This document shows positions 11,023 through 20,487 of a stretch of DNA of 64,000 nucleotides, in pieces. The position numbers were made by a program, and so were the translations under genes. Source of the DNA: Roseiflexus castenholzii DSM 13941. Its GTDB lineage: Bacteria > Chloroflexota > Chloroflexia > Chloroflexales > Roseiflexaceae. Numbering within the stretch: position 1 is the first letter of the stretch; the number at the start of each line of letters is the position of its first letter. Location of the stretch: the NCBI RefSeq assembly GCF_000017805.1, contig NC_009767.1:1178001-1242000 (forward strand), given 5' to 3'. The notes under the pieces were generated by a model. That model worked only from the letters and a program-made list of their open reading frames with translations. It was not told where the DNA came from and did no database searches.

Positions 11023-11393
11023 TCTCCGAATTTTATGCCAGGTGCTGAGGGAAACCATCACGTTTCTGGCAGACGCCGCGCTGAGTAAACGAAGCCCCGC
11101 TGACGCGGGGTTTAAAGACGGACCGCGCGCAGGCGAGAGGAGACCGGCGCCGCGCGCGGGTCCATCCCTCCGGCCGGGCGCGCCGGTGTGCGTGTCATTG
11201 CGCGACCGGCGCCGCCGGGCGAAGCCATCCCCTCACCCCCTGCCCCGCTCCCGCACGCGGGAGAGAGGAGACCGGCGTGTGCGCGTGAGTCCGTCCCACG
11301 GTGGGAGTGCCGGTGTTCACTCGGACGAGGGCGCGGCAGCGCCTCTGGTACATTCCGCCGGTGGCGCGGCAGGTGGGGGCGTGCGCGGCGTTC
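11023..11393. other. Intergenic with hairpin and GC-rich dispersed repeats
   Basis: No gene seen. A stem AAGCCCCGC/GCGGGGTTT with loop TGAC sits at 11092-11113. Around 11228-11262 there is a partial copy of the CCTCACCCCCTGCCCC...GGGAGAG hairpin family that also occurs near 28.4 kb and 43.4 kb. Confidence 0.6.
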
Positions 11394-13038
11394 ATACCAA
11401 TGACGCTTGACGATGCCGCATGCGTGTCATTCCGAGCGCAGCGAGGAATCGGCGCGGGACGCGCCCGACCCCGCGCGCGGCGCGGGGTGACCATGCCGGA
11501 TGGTCACAGGGAATTGGTATGAGAGGCGCGAGGCGCGAGGGACGAGGCGCGAGGCGCGAGGGACGAGGCGCGAGGCGCGAGGGACGAGGCGCGAGGCGCG
11601 AGGCGCGAGGCGCGAGGCGCGGGGTGATACCAATGACGCTTGACGATGCCGCATGCGTGTCATTCCGAGCGCAGCGAGGAATCGGCGCGGGACGCGCCCG
11701 ACCCCGCGCGCGGCGCGGGGTGACCATGCCGGATGGTCACAGGGAATTAGTATGAGAGGCGCGAGGCGAGAGGGACGAGGCGAGAGGGACGAGGCGCGCG
11801 GCGCGCGGCGCGCGGCGCGAGGGACGAGGCGCGAGGCGCGGGGTGATACCAATGACGCTTGACGATGCCGCATGCGTGTCATTCCGAGCGCAGCGAGGAA
11901 TCTAAGTGGGACGCGCCCGACCCCGCGCGCGGCGCGAGGGACGAGGCGCGCGGCGCGAGGGACGAGGCGCGAGGGACGAGGCGCGCGCCGCGCGGCGAGA
12001 GGCGCGAGGGACGAGGCGCGAGGGACGAGGCGCGCGGCGCGGGTGATACCAATGACGCTTGACGATGCCGCATGCGTGTCATTCCGAGCGCAGTGAGGAA
12101 TCGGCGCGGGACGCGCCCGACCCCGCGCGCGGCGCGGGGTGACCATGCCGGATGGTCACAGGGAATTGGTATGAGAGGCGCGAGGCGAGAGGCGCGAGGG
12201 ACGAGGCGCGAGGGACGAGGCGCGAGGGACGAGGCGAGAGGCGCGAGGGACGAGGCGCGAGGGACGAGGCGCGCGGCGCGGGTGATACCAATGACGCTTG
12301 ACGATGCCGCATGCGTGTCATTCCGAGCGCAGCGAGGAATCTAAGTGGGACGCGCCCGACCCCGCGCGCGGCGCGGGGTGACCATGCCGGATGGTCACAG
12401 GGAATTGGTATGAGAGGCGCAAGGCGAGAGGCGCGAGGGACGAGGCGCGAGGGACGAGGCGCGCGGCGCGAGGGACGAGGCGCGCGGCGCGGGGTGATAC
12501 CAATGACGCTTGACGATGCCGCATGCGTGTCATTCCGAGCGCAGCGAGGAATCTAAGTGGGACGCGCCCGACCCCGCGCGCGGCGCGGGGTGACCATGCC
12601 GGATGGTCACAGGGAATTGGTATGAGAGGCGCGAGGCGAGAGGCGCGAGGGACGAGGCGCGCGGCGCGGGTGATACCAATGACGCTTGACGATGCCGCAT
12701 GCGTGTCATTCCGAGCGCAGCGAGGAATCTAAGTGGGACGCGCCCGACCCCGCGCGCGGCGCGGGGTGACCATGCCGGATGGTCACAGGGAATTGGTATG
12801 AGAGGCGCGCGGCGCGAGGGACGAGGCGCGAGGCGCGAGGGACGAGGCGCGCGCCGCGCGGCGAGAGGCGCGAGGGACGAGGCGCGAGGGACGAGGCGCG
12901 CGGCGCGGGTGATACCAATGACGCTTGACGATGCCGCATGCGTGTCATTCCGAGCGCAGCGAGGAATCTGCGCGGGTCGCGCACGACCCCGCGCGCGGCT
13001 CGGGGTGACCATGCCGGATGGTCACAGGGAATTGGTAC
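11394..13038. repeat. Composite array: eight MITE-like units separated by a GAGGCGC minisatellite
   Basis: Eight units of about 127 bases begin ATACCAAT and end ATTGGTAT (an inverted-repeat pair): 11394-11520, 11627-11753, 11846-about 11936 (right half missing), 12046-12172, 12285-12411, 12497-12623, 12673-12799, 12912-13038. Each carries a GTCATTCCGAGCGCAGCGAGG core and a GTGACCATGCCGGATGGTCAC palindrome-like end. Between units lie about 50-110 bases built only of GAGGCGC and GAGGGAC words in varying number. All units face the same way and are nearly identical, which points to recent tandem growth. The open frames across it have arginine-rich repeats, no ribosome-binding sites and are not genes. 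Confidence 0.9.
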
Positions 13039-13071
13039 ATTCCGCCAGTGACGCGGCAGGTGGGTGGGCGG

Positions 13072-13926
13072 TCAATATTCTGCCTTCCCCAATTCCGCGA
13101 CGGCGCTGAGCGATGTCATGCCATCGGGTCCCTGCGCCGTGAGTTCGACACGATCATCGGCAGGCACAGCGATCAATCGGAACGGCGCCAGGTCGAACAA
13201 TGGCGCCTGGCTGCGGAAACTGAACCCGATGATCGGGCGATTGACGTTGTGACGCACCAGTTCCATGAGCAGCACAGCCGTCAGAGGACCATGGACGACC
13301 AGACCGGGATACCCTTCTTCATGTTTTGCGTAGGGCCGGTCGTAGTGGATGCGGTGGGCATTGAAGGTGAGGGCAGAGAAACGGAACAGCAGGCGGGTAT
13401 CGGGGGTTACCGTGCGCACCCACGCGCCCGGCGGCGGCGGCGGAAGATCGACCGGCACAGGCGCAGGAATGGGTGCGCCCGGCTCGCGGTAGACAATATC
13501 CTGCTCTTCTTCGATACAGAGACTGTCGTTCTGGTAGATGGTGTAACCAACGGTTACAAATGCGAGCGGACCGCTGCGTCCCGATTTTTGGGTCACGTTA
13601 CGAATGATCCCCTCACGCCAGGCAGGTTGACCGATGATGAGCGGTTGGTGGAAGCGGATGCGCGCGCCGGCAAACATACGACGCGGGTAGGGAATGGGGG
13701 GAATGAAACCGCCGCGCTGCGGATGACCGTCAATGCCGAGTTGCGACTGCGGGGCGCGTGGCAGGAAGTAGAACCAGTGCCACAATGGTGGCAATGCCGA
13801 GTCTTTCGCAGGCAACGGTGGTGGAGGTTCGAGCATCGCCGCCGCCGCTGCCGCCTGCGCCGGACTGATGTCGTCCTCGACGCGCTCTGTTCGACCGATC
13901 CAGGCTGCCAGGTCTTCTGCGGTCAT
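13072..13926 (-). CDS. meh: Mesaconyl-C4-CoA hydratase (3-hydroxypropionate bi-cycle)
   Basis: 284 residues of the MaoC-like double hot-dog type that includes mesaconyl-C4-CoA hydratase and itaconyl-CoA hydratase. Conserved landmarks are the LPPLWHWFYFLP segment near residue 45, GGFIPPIPYPRRMFAGARIRF, and late in the chain RIHYDRPYAKHEEGYPGLVVHGPLT, the hydratase signature region. The reaction is hydration of mesaconyl-C4-CoA to (S)-citramalyl-CoA, which malyl-CoA/citramalyl-CoA lyase then splits to acetyl-CoA and pyruvate. It faces away from smtA, with a 220-base shared upstream region. In Chloroflexus the orthologue also sits beside smtA (from memory). The gene order makes this assignment much firmer than the protein alone. 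Confidence 0.88.
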   Translation of the reverse strand: MTAEDLAAWIGRTERVEDDISPAQAAAAAAMLEPPPPLPAKDSALPPLWHWFYFLPRAPQSQLGIDGHPQRGGFIPPIPYPRRMFAGARIRFHQPLIIGQPAWREGIIRNVTQKSGRSGPLAFVTVGYTIYQNDSLCIEEEQDIVYREPGAPIPAPVPVDLPPPPPGAWVRTVTPDTRLLFRFSALTFNAHRIHYDRPYAKHEEGYPGLVVHGPLTAVLLMELVRHNVNRPIIGFSFRSQAPLFDLAPFRLIAVPADDRVELTAQGPDGMTSLSAVAELGKAEY

Positions 13927-13939
13927 CCCTGTCCTCCCC

Positions 13940-13991
13940 GGTTACCAATTGTAGACTGGTGGTTACCAATATTTTACTCATATGATACACT
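13940..13991 (+). promoter_or_regulatory. Candidate promoter with direct repeats between meh and smtA
   Basis: GGTTACCAAT occurs twice, at 13940-13949 and 13961-13970, 21 bases apart (two helical turns), in an AT-rich stretch. TTACCA (13963-13968), 17 bases, TACACT (13986-13991) could serve as a weak -35/-10 pair toward smtA; TATGAT at 13981 is an alternative -10. The repeats look like sites for a regulator bound on one DNA face. Nothing in the window identifies that regulator. Confidence 0.4.
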
Positions 13992-14147
13992 ATTCTCCGT
14001 ATCTTGCATGCACATCCCCGCATTCGCCACAGATGGTTGCGGCAATTCCTGTACGTGTGCCGATCAATCAGCGCGCATGGACGCAGGTGTTGCTTTTGGG
14101 GGTCTGTTTGTATCTCGCATCCTTGATGAATGATGGGAGGCAGAACG

Positions 14148-15587
14148 ATGACAAAAGGGGCGCGTTCGGCAAAAGCGGTAAGTCAGATGGTTGCAACGGA
14201 GGGCGCTGGCGCTCCGTCGTCGACATCCGAAGAAGCGCCGGAACATGTGGCGCCCGAGGCGGTCGGTGAAGGCGCCCCCCCGCCAGATGAAGCAGTTGCA
14301 GCATCGTCTGAGCAATCGACATCGCCGGCGGTCCGCAGCGGCGTATACGCAATTCCCATGCCGTCGCCGGATCGACCGCCTGTGCATGATCGCCTGCCGC
14401 TCAGTGGCATTCGGGTGATTGATGTCGGCAACTTTCTCGCCGGTCCTTACGCTGCTTCGATCCTGGGGGAGTTCGGCGCTGAGGTGCTGAAAGTCGAGCA
14501 TCCGATTGGCGGCGACCCAATGCGGCGGTTCGGCACCCCCACAGCGCGCCACGACGCAACACTCGCCTGGCTCAGCGAAGCGCGCAATCGCAAATCGGTG
14601 ACCATCGACCTGCGGCAGAAGGAAGGGGTTGATCTGTTCCTCAAACTGGTGGCAAAGTCGGACATCCTGATCGAAAACTTTCGCCCCGGCACCATGGAGG
14701 AGTGGGGGCTGGGATGGCCCGTGCTGCGCGCTGCCAATCCGGGATTGGTGATGCTGCGCGTGTCGGGATATGGGCAGACCGGTCCATACCGCCGGCGGTC
14801 CGGTTTTGCGCACATTGCGCATGCGTTTGGCGGCCTCTCGTACCTGGCGGGGTTTCCCGGCGAAACGCCGGTGCTGCCGGGCACTGCGCCGCTCGGTGAC
14901 TACATCGCAAGCCTGTTCGGCGCTATCGGCATCCTCATTGCCTTGTGGCACAAGGAGAAGACGGGGCAGGGACAGGTGATCGATGTGGCGATCTACGAAG
15001 CGGTGTTTCGGGTGCTCGACGAAATCGCGCCCGCCTATGGTCTGTTTGGCAAAATTCGCGAGCGTGAAGGATCGGGAAGCTTCATCGCTGTGCCCCACGG
15101 TCACTTCCGCACCAAAGACGATAAGTGGGTCGCTATCGCCTGCACTACCGACAAAATGTTTGAGCGTCTGGCAGAGGCGATGGAGCGACCGGAACTGGCC
15201 TCCCCTGAACTGTACGGCGATCAGCGGAAACGACTGGCTGCGCGTGATACGGTCAACCAGATTACCATCGATTGGGTCGGCTCGCTGACGCGCGACGAAG
15301 TGATGCGACGCTGCCTGGAAAAGGAGGTTCCGATCGGTCCGCTGAACAGTATTGCCGATATTTTCAACGACGAGCATTTTCAGGCGCGCGGCAATCTGGC
15401 ATGTGTCGAAGCGGAGGGTATTGGCGGAGTGGTGGTGCCGAATGTCGTGCCGACCCTCTCTGAAACGCCCGGACGCATCACGAATCTGGGTCCGCCGCTC
15501 GGCAATCACACGTATGAGGTCTTGCGCGAATTGCTCAACATTTCGGCGGAGGAGATTAAGCATCTGCGGAGTCGAAAGATTATTTAG
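14148..15587 (+). CDS. smtA: Succinyl-CoA:(S)-malate CoA-transferase, subunit A
   Basis: 479 residues of the class III (CaiB/formyl-CoA-transferase) family. The first 75 or so residues are a low-complexity alanine/proline/glutamate-rich extension; the fold begins at PLSGIRVIDVGNFLAGPYAA and includes the CoA-binding GxxxLKVEHPIGGD region and ENFRPGTMEEWGLG. The ATG at 14148 is chosen because GGGAGG lies 7 bases upstream; ATG codons at 14130 and 14133 lack one. At the position of the catalytic aspartate of formyl-CoA transferase this protein has E284 (AIYEAVF). With SmtB it moves CoA from succinyl-CoA to malate, feeding malyl-CoA lyase. SmtB follows 16 bases later. Confidence 0.92.
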   Translation: MTKGARSAKAVSQMVATEGAGAPSSTSEEAPEHVAPEAVGEGAPPPDEAVAASSEQSTSPAVRSGVYAIPMPSPDRPPVHDRLPLSGIRVIDVGNFLAGPYAASILGEFGAEVLKVEHPIGGDPMRRFGTPTARHDATLAWLSEARNRKSVTIDLRQKEGVDLFLKLVAKSDILIENFRPGTMEEWGLGWPVLRAANPGLVMLRVSGYGQTGPYRRRSGFAHIAHAFGGLSYLAGFPGETPVLPGTAPLGDYIASLFGAIGILIALWHKEKTGQGQVIDVAIYEAVFRVLDEIAPAYGLFGKIREREGSGSFIAVPHGHFRTKDDKWVAIACTTDKMFERLAEAMERPELASPELYGDQRKRLAARDTVNQITIDWVGSLTRDEVMRRCLEKEVPIGPLNSIADIFNDEHFQARGNLACVEAEGIGGVVVPNVVPTLSETPGRITNLGPPLGNHTYEVLRELLNISAEEIKHLRSRKII

Positions 15588-15603
15588 TGCGAGGTGATCT
15601 GCC

Positions 15604-16821
15604 ATGGACGGAAACGCAAGCCCCCTGCCGCTGGCGGGCATTCGCGTCATTGATGCTGCAACTGTTGTTGCGGCGCCGTTCTGCGCCACCCTGCTTGGCG
15701 AATTCGGCGCGGATGTGTTGAAGGTCGAGCATCCCGTTGGGGGTGATGCGCTGCGGCGTTTTGGCACGCCGACCGCGCGCGGCGATACGCTGACCTGGCT
15801 CAGTGAGTCGCGTAACAAGCGTTCGGTGACGCTCAACCTGCAACATCCCGAAGGTGCGCAGCTTTTTAAGGACCTGGTGGCAAAAGCCGATGTGCTATGC
15901 GAGAACTTTCGTCCCGGCACGCTGGAAAAGTGGGGGCTAGGGTGGGATGTTCTCAGTCAGATCAATCCGGGACTAATCATGTTGCGGGTAACCGGCTATG
16001 GGCAAACAGGACCGTACAAGGATCGTCCGGGATTTGCTCGAATTGCCCACGCGGTCGGCGGTATTTCGTACCTCGCCGGCATGCCGAAAGGAACGCCGGT
16101 CACTCCGGGATCGACGACGCTTGGCGATTACATGACCGGGCTGTACGGGTGCATCGGTGTGCTGCTGGCGCTGCATTACCGCGAGAAAACCGGTCGCGGA
16201 CAGTATATCGATGCCGCTCTGTATGAATCGGTCTTTCGTTGTAGCGATGAGTTGGTGCCTGCCTACGGCATGTACAAAAAAGTGCGCGAACGGCATGGAC
16301 CGCACCACAACGACTTTGCCTGTCCCCATGGTCACTTCCAGACGAAGGACGGCAAATGGGTTGCTATTTCCTGTGCAACCGACAAATTGTTCGCGCGACT
16401 GGCGAAGGCGATGGGTCGCCCTGAGCTGGCGTCGTCGAGCATCTATGGTGAGCAGAAGATCCGTCTTGAGCATGCAAACGATGTGAACGAGATCGTGCGC
16501 GACTGGTGTAGTTCGCTTACTCGCGCCGAGGTGCTGGAACGCTGCAATGCGACCGCCACTCCTGCTGCGCCGCTCAACGACATCGCCGATATCTTCGGCA
16601 ATCGCCAGGTCCATGCGCGGCGCAATCTCATCGCGGTAGACGTGGAGGATTTGGGCGAAACGATCATCGTGCCCAACATTGTGCCCAAACTGTCGGAAAC
16701 ACCGGGGCGGATCAGGAGTCTCGGTCCCAGGCTCGGCGAGCATACCGACGAGGTGCTCAAGGAGGTGCTCGGGATGAGTGATGATCAGATCGGCGAATTG
16801 CGCGCCAAACGGGTGATTTGA
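15604..16821 (+). CDS. smtB: Succinyl-CoA:(S)-malate CoA-transferase, subunit B
   Basis: 405 residues, class III CoA-transferase, clearly a paralogue of SmtA (shared ENFRPGTLEKWGLGWDVL, YGQTGPYKDRPGFARIAHA, ISCATDKLFARLAKAMGRPEL) but without the N-terminal extension. GAGGTGA seven bases before ATG sets the start. E208 (ALYESVF) stands where the class III nucleophilic aspartate is expected. It is known in Chloroflexus to form a complex with SmtA producing (S)-malyl-CoA and succinate. The 292 bases between its stop and mct are G-rich and hold no gene that I recognise. Confidence 0.92.
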   Translation: MDGNASPLPLAGIRVIDAATVVAAPFCATLLGEFGADVLKVEHPVGGDALRRFGTPTARGDTLTWLSESRNKRSVTLNLQHPEGAQLFKDLVAKADVLCENFRPGTLEKWGLGWDVLSQINPGLIMLRVTGYGQTGPYKDRPGFARIAHAVGGISYLAGMPKGTPVTPGSTTLGDYMTGLYGCIGVLLALHYREKTGRGQYIDAALYESVFRCSDELVPAYGMYKKVRERHGPHHNDFACPHGHFQTKDGKWVAISCATDKLFARLAKAMGRPELASSSIYGEQKIRLEHANDVNEIVRDWCSSLTRAEVLERCNATATPAAPLNDIADIFGNRQVHARRNLIAVDVEDLGETIIVPNIVPKLSETPGRIRSLGPRLGEHTDEVLKEVLGMSDDQIGELRAKRVI

Positions 16822-17113
16822 CCGGCAGGCGAAAGGTGAGCGGTGAGCGGTTTGCGCGTTGTCGTTGACCGTTGCGCGTGGGAGGGGCGGAAGGTGGCAA
16901 GGGTGCAGACGGAGAAGGGAAAGGGAGGAGCGCGTGTGTATGCGCCCGCAGCCGCCGATACACGGCGTTGCCCATGCGGTGCGTGGTCTTCGTGCTCGTT
17001 CGCGCCCTTCGCGGACTGCCCGGTAGTGGCCAGGGTGTAGGCGGGAAGGGGAAAGGGTGCAGTTTGAATCGCGCAAACTCCTTACCCCCAACCCCTCATC
17101 GGAGAAACGCACA

Positions 17114-18340
17114 ATGAACGGTATTCTCAGTGGCATGCGGATTGTCGAAGGGTCGGCGTTCGTGGCTGCGCCGCTTGGCGGAATGACCCTGGCGCAGTTA
17201 GGCGCCGATGTGATCCGTTTCGATCCGATTGGCGGCGGACTCGATTACAAACGCTGGCCCGTGACCCTCGACGGCAAGCACAGCCTGTTCTGGGCTGGTC
17301 TCAACAAAGGCAAGCGTTCGATTGCCATCGATATTCGCCATCCGCGCGGGCAAGAGTTGTTGACGCAACTCATTTGCGCGCCCGGCGACGAGGCGGGGTT
17401 GTTCATCACCAATTTTCCGGCGCGCGGCTGGCTCAGTTACGAAGCGTTGAAAGCGCACCGCGCCGATCTGATCATGGTCAATCTGCTGGGGCGGCGTGAC
17501 GGCGGCTCGGAAGTCGATTACACGGTCAACCCGCAGTTAGGGCTGCCGTTTATGACCGGTCCTTTCACTTCGCCCGAGGTGGTCAACCACGTCCTGCCGG
17601 CATGGGATATTGTCACCGGGCAGATGATTGCGCTCGGTCTGCTGGCTGCCGAACGCCACCGGCGGCGCACCGGCGAAGGGCAACTGGTCAAACTGGCGTT
17701 GAAGGATGTCGGGCTGGCCATGATCGGTCATCTTGGCATGATTGCCGAAGTGATGATCAACGATGCCGACCGCCCGAAACAGGGAAACTACCTGTATGGC
17801 GCATTTGGGCGCGATTTTGAGACCCTCGACGGCAAGCGAGTGATGGTCGTGGGGTTGACCGACCTGCAATGGAAGGCGCTCGGCAAGGCGACCGGATTGA
17901 CCGACGCTTTCAACGCGCTCGGCGCGCGTCTGGGTCTCGACATGAACGACGAAGGCAACCGCTTTCGCGCCCGGCGAGAAATTGCTGCCTTGCTGGAACC
18001 CTGGTTCCATGCGCGCACATTCGCTGAGGTGCGTCGCGTCTTCGAGGAGCACCGTGTTACCTGGGGACCGTACCGCACCGTGCGCGAAGCCATCGCACAG
18101 GACCCCGACTGCTCGACAGAGAACCCGATGTTCACCATGGTCGAACAACCCGGTATTGGCACATATCTCATGCCCGCCTCGCCGCTCGATTTCAGCCGGA
18201 TGCCGCGGTTACCGGCGCAGCGCGCGCCGCGGCTCGGCGAACACACCGACGAAATCCTGCTGGAGGTGCTTGGCTTGAGTGACGGCGAAGTCGGCAAACT
18301 GCACGATGAAGGGATCGTCGCTGGACCTGAAGAGGAATAA
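17114..18340 (+). CDS. mct: Mesaconyl-CoA C1-C4 CoA-transferase
   Basis: 408 residues, class III CoA-transferase fold, starting MNGILSGMRIVEGSAFVAAPLG. The ATG at 17114 follows GGAGAAA; the open frame runs further upstream but without homology. D198 (LALKDVG) occupies the family's catalytic-aspartate position, in contrast to Glu in SmtA and SmtB. The enzyme moves CoA within the mesaconyl molecule, from the C1 to the C4 carboxyl, linking Mch to Meh. Only 9 bases separate it from mcl, so mct-mcl-mch form one unit. Confidence 0.92.
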   Translation: MNGILSGMRIVEGSAFVAAPLGGMTLAQLGADVIRFDPIGGGLDYKRWPVTLDGKHSLFWAGLNKGKRSIAIDIRHPRGQELLTQLICAPGDEAGLFITNFPARGWLSYEALKAHRADLIMVNLLGRRDGGSEVDYTVNPQLGLPFMTGPFTSPEVVNHVLPAWDIVTGQMIALGLLAAERHRRRTGEGQLVKLALKDVGLAMIGHLGMIAEVMINDADRPKQGNYLYGAFGRDFETLDGKRVMVVGLTDLQWKALGKATGLTDAFNALGARLGLDMNDEGNRFRARREIAALLEPWFHARTFAEVRRVFEEHRVTWGPYRTVREAIAQDPDCSTENPMFTMVEQPGIGTYLMPASPLDFSRMPRLPAQRAPRLGEHTDEILLEVLGLSDGEVGKLHDEGIVAGPEEE

Positions 18341-18349
18341 GGAGGAACG

Positions 18350-19393
18350 ATGAAACTTCCCATTCACTTCTACAAGCCGCTGGCGGCTGGCGCGCCACAA
18401 CCGATCCGCGAACTGCCGGTGCGCCCTGAGCGGGTGATCCACTTCTTCCCGCCGCACGTCGAAAAGATTCGCGCGCGCATTCCCGAAGTGGCGAAGCAGG
18501 TGGATGTGCTGTGCGGCAACCTGGAAGATGCCATTCCGATCGATGCCAAAGAAGCGGCGCGCGCCGGGTTCATCGAGGTCGCCCGCAATACCGATTTCGG
18601 CGACACCGCGCTCTGGGTGCGGGTCAATGCCCTCAACAGCCCCTGGGTGCTCGATGACATCGCCGACATCGTCGCCACCGTCGGCAACAAACTCGACGTC
18701 ATGATGATCCCCAAGGTCGAAGGACCGTGGGATATCCACTTTGTGGATCAGTACCTGGCGCTGCTGGAGGCGAAGCATCAGATTCAGAAGCCGATCCTGA
18801 TCCATGCGCTGCTGGAGACGGCGCAGGGCATGATGAATCTGGAGGCGATCGCCGGCGCCAGCCCGCGCATGCATGGCTTCAGCCTGGGACCGGCGGACCT
18901 GGCGGCGTCGCGTGGAATGAAGACCACGCGCGTTGGCGGCGGGCATCCGTTCTATGGCGTGCTTGCCGACCCGCAGGAAGGGCAGGAGCATCGCCCCTTC
19001 TACCAGCAGGACCTGTGGCACTACACGATTGCGCGCATGGTCGATGTCGCCGTTGCGCACGGGCTGCGCGCTTTCTACGGACCGTTTGGCGACATCAAGG
19101 ACGAAGCCGCCTGCGAGGCGCAGTTCCGCAACGCCTTCCTCCTTGGTTGCACCGGCGCCTGGTCGCTTGCGCCGAACCAGATTCCGATCGCCAAGCGCGT
19201 CTTCAGTCCCGATGTCAATGAAGTCCTGTTCGCCAAACGCATCCTCGACGCCATGCCCGACGGTTCCGGCGTGGCCATGATCGACGGCAAGATGCAGGAC
19301 GACGCGACCTGGAAGCAGGCGAAGGTGATCGTCGATCTGGCGCGGATGATCGCCAAAAAGGACCCCGAACTGGCGCAGGCGTATGGGTTCTAA
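18350..19393 (+). CDS. mcl: Malyl-CoA / beta-methylmalyl-CoA / citramalyl-CoA lyase
   Basis: 347 residues of the HpcH/citrate-lyase-beta family. Metal- and CoA-site motifs seen are NLEDAIPIDAK, MMIPKVEGPWDI, ALLETAQGMMNLEAIAG and GFSLGPADLAASRG. In the bi-cycle this one enzyme cleaves (S)-malyl-CoA to glyoxylate and acetyl-CoA, condenses glyoxylate with propionyl-CoA to beta-methylmalyl-CoA, and cleaves (S)-citramalyl-CoA to pyruvate and acetyl-CoA. ATG at 18350 is preceded by AAGGAGG, among the best ribosome-binding sites in the window, and it is packed tightly between mct and mch. Confidence 0.95.
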   Translation: MKLPIHFYKPLAAGAPQPIRELPVRPERVIHFFPPHVEKIRARIPEVAKQVDVLCGNLEDAIPIDAKEAARAGFIEVARNTDFGDTALWVRVNALNSPWVLDDIADIVATVGNKLDVMMIPKVEGPWDIHFVDQYLALLEAKHQIQKPILIHALLETAQGMMNLEAIAGASPRMHGFSLGPADLAASRGMKTTRVGGGHPFYGVLADPQEGQEHRPFYQQDLWHYTIARMVDVAVAHGLRAFYGPFGDIKDEAACEAQFRNAFLLGCTGAWSLAPNQIPIAKRVFSPDVNEVLFAKRILDAMPDGSGVAMIDGKMQDDATWKQAKVIVDLARMIAKKDPELAQAYGF

Positions 19394-19408
19394 GCGCAGG
19401 AGGGCGGC

Positions 19409-20467
19409 ATGAGCGTCAAAACCAATCCCGGCAATTTTTTCGAGGACTTTCGATTGGGGCAGGAGATCGTTCACGCCACCCCGCGCACCGTCACCGAGGG
19501 GGATGTGGCGCTCTACACCTCGCTCTATGGCTCGCGGTTTGCGCTGACATCATCGACTCCGTTTGCGCAGACGCTGGGGCTGGAGCGCGCGCCAATCGAC
19601 AGTTTGCTGGTGTTTCACATTGTGTTCGGCAAAACCGTGCCCGACATTTCACTCAACGCAATTGCCAATCTGGGGTATGCCGGCGGACGCTTCGGTGTGA
19701 CCGTGTACCCTGGTGACACGCTCTCGACGACTTCGACCGTCATCGGGCTGCGGCAGAACAAGGACGGCAAAACTGGCGTTGTGTATGTCCATTCAGTTGG
19801 CGTCAACCAGCGCAACGAAATCGTTCTCGAATACACGCGCTGGGTTATGGTGCGTAAACGTGATCTGAATGCGCCTGCACCGGAGACGATTGTGCCGACG
19901 TTGCCCGAATCGGTTCCGGTGACGGACCTGACCGTTCCCTACCGATTGCAACCGGGGCAGTACGACCTTGCGCGCGCCGGAAGTTCGTATTTGTGGGAAG
20001 ACTATGAAGTTGGCGAGAAGATCGATCATGTCGATGGGGTCACCATCGAAGAAGCCGAGCACATGCAGGCGACGCGCCTGTACCAGAATACGGCGCGGGT
20101 GCATTTCAACCTGCATGTGGAGAAGGAAGGGCGCTTTGGGCGACGGATCGTCTACGGCGGGCATATCATCAGTCTGGCGCGTGCGCTGTCGTTCAACGGG
20201 CTGGCGAACGCCCTGAGCATCGCCGCGATCAACAGTGGTCGCCATACGAACCCGAGTTTCGCCGGCGACACGATCTACGCCTGGTCGGAAATCCTCGACA
20301 AGATGGAAATTCCGGGCCGTGCCGATATTGGCGCGCTGCGGGTGCGCACGGTCGCCGCCAAGGACCGCTCATGCCACGATTTCCCGTACCAGAACGCCGA
20401 TGGAACCTATGACCCGGCGGTTGTGCTCGACTTCGACTACACCGTGCTTATGCCGCGGCGGATGTGA
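19409..20467 (+). CDS. mch: Mesaconyl-C1-CoA hydratase (beta-methylmalyl-CoA dehydratase)
   Basis: 352 residues with two hot-dog (MaoC-like) repeats. The first starts at NFFEDFRLGQEIVHATPRTV and the second at SSYLWEDYEVGEKIDHVDGV, each followed by a dehydratase-type helix region (TEGDVALYTSLYG; EEAEHMQATRLYQNT). It interconverts (2R,3S)-beta-methylmalyl-CoA and mesaconyl-C1-CoA, the step before Mct. An AGGAGG site precedes the ATG, and it lies 15 bases after mcl. A convergent crotonase gene begins its 3' end 20 bases beyond the stop. Confidence 0.94.
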   Translation: MSVKTNPGNFFEDFRLGQEIVHATPRTVTEGDVALYTSLYGSRFALTSSTPFAQTLGLERAPIDSLLVFHIVFGKTVPDISLNAIANLGYAGGRFGVTVYPGDTLSTTSTVIGLRQNKDGKTGVVYVHSVGVNQRNEIVLEYTRWVMVRKRDLNAPAPETIVPTLPESVPVTDLTVPYRLQPGQYDLARAGSSYLWEDYEVGEKIDHVDGVTIEEAEHMQATRLYQNTARVHFNLHVEKEGRFGRRIVYGGHIISLARALSFNGLANALSIAAINSGRHTNPSFAGDTIYAWSEILDKMEIPGRADIGALRVRTVAAKDRSCHDFPYQNADGTYDPAVVLDFDYTVLMPRRM

Positions 20468-20487
20468 TGATTGGGTTCTCATGATGG

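Noticed and set aside
11399..13012. Arg/Gly/Ala-rich frames across the composite array on both strands
   Set aside because: Low-complexity translation of a minisatellite, with no start signals.
13543..13557. GTAACC-AAC-GGTTAC palindrome as another operator
   Set aside because: It lies well inside the meh coding region and is short; it probably occurs by chance.
14064..15920. Long antisense reading frame (618 codons) opposite smtA
   Set aside because: It has no family motifs, lies opposite a well-supported gene and arises from high-GC codon use.
18209..19474. Antisense frame (421 codons) opposite mcl
   Set aside because: Shadow of mcl: no ribosome-binding site and no recognisable domain.
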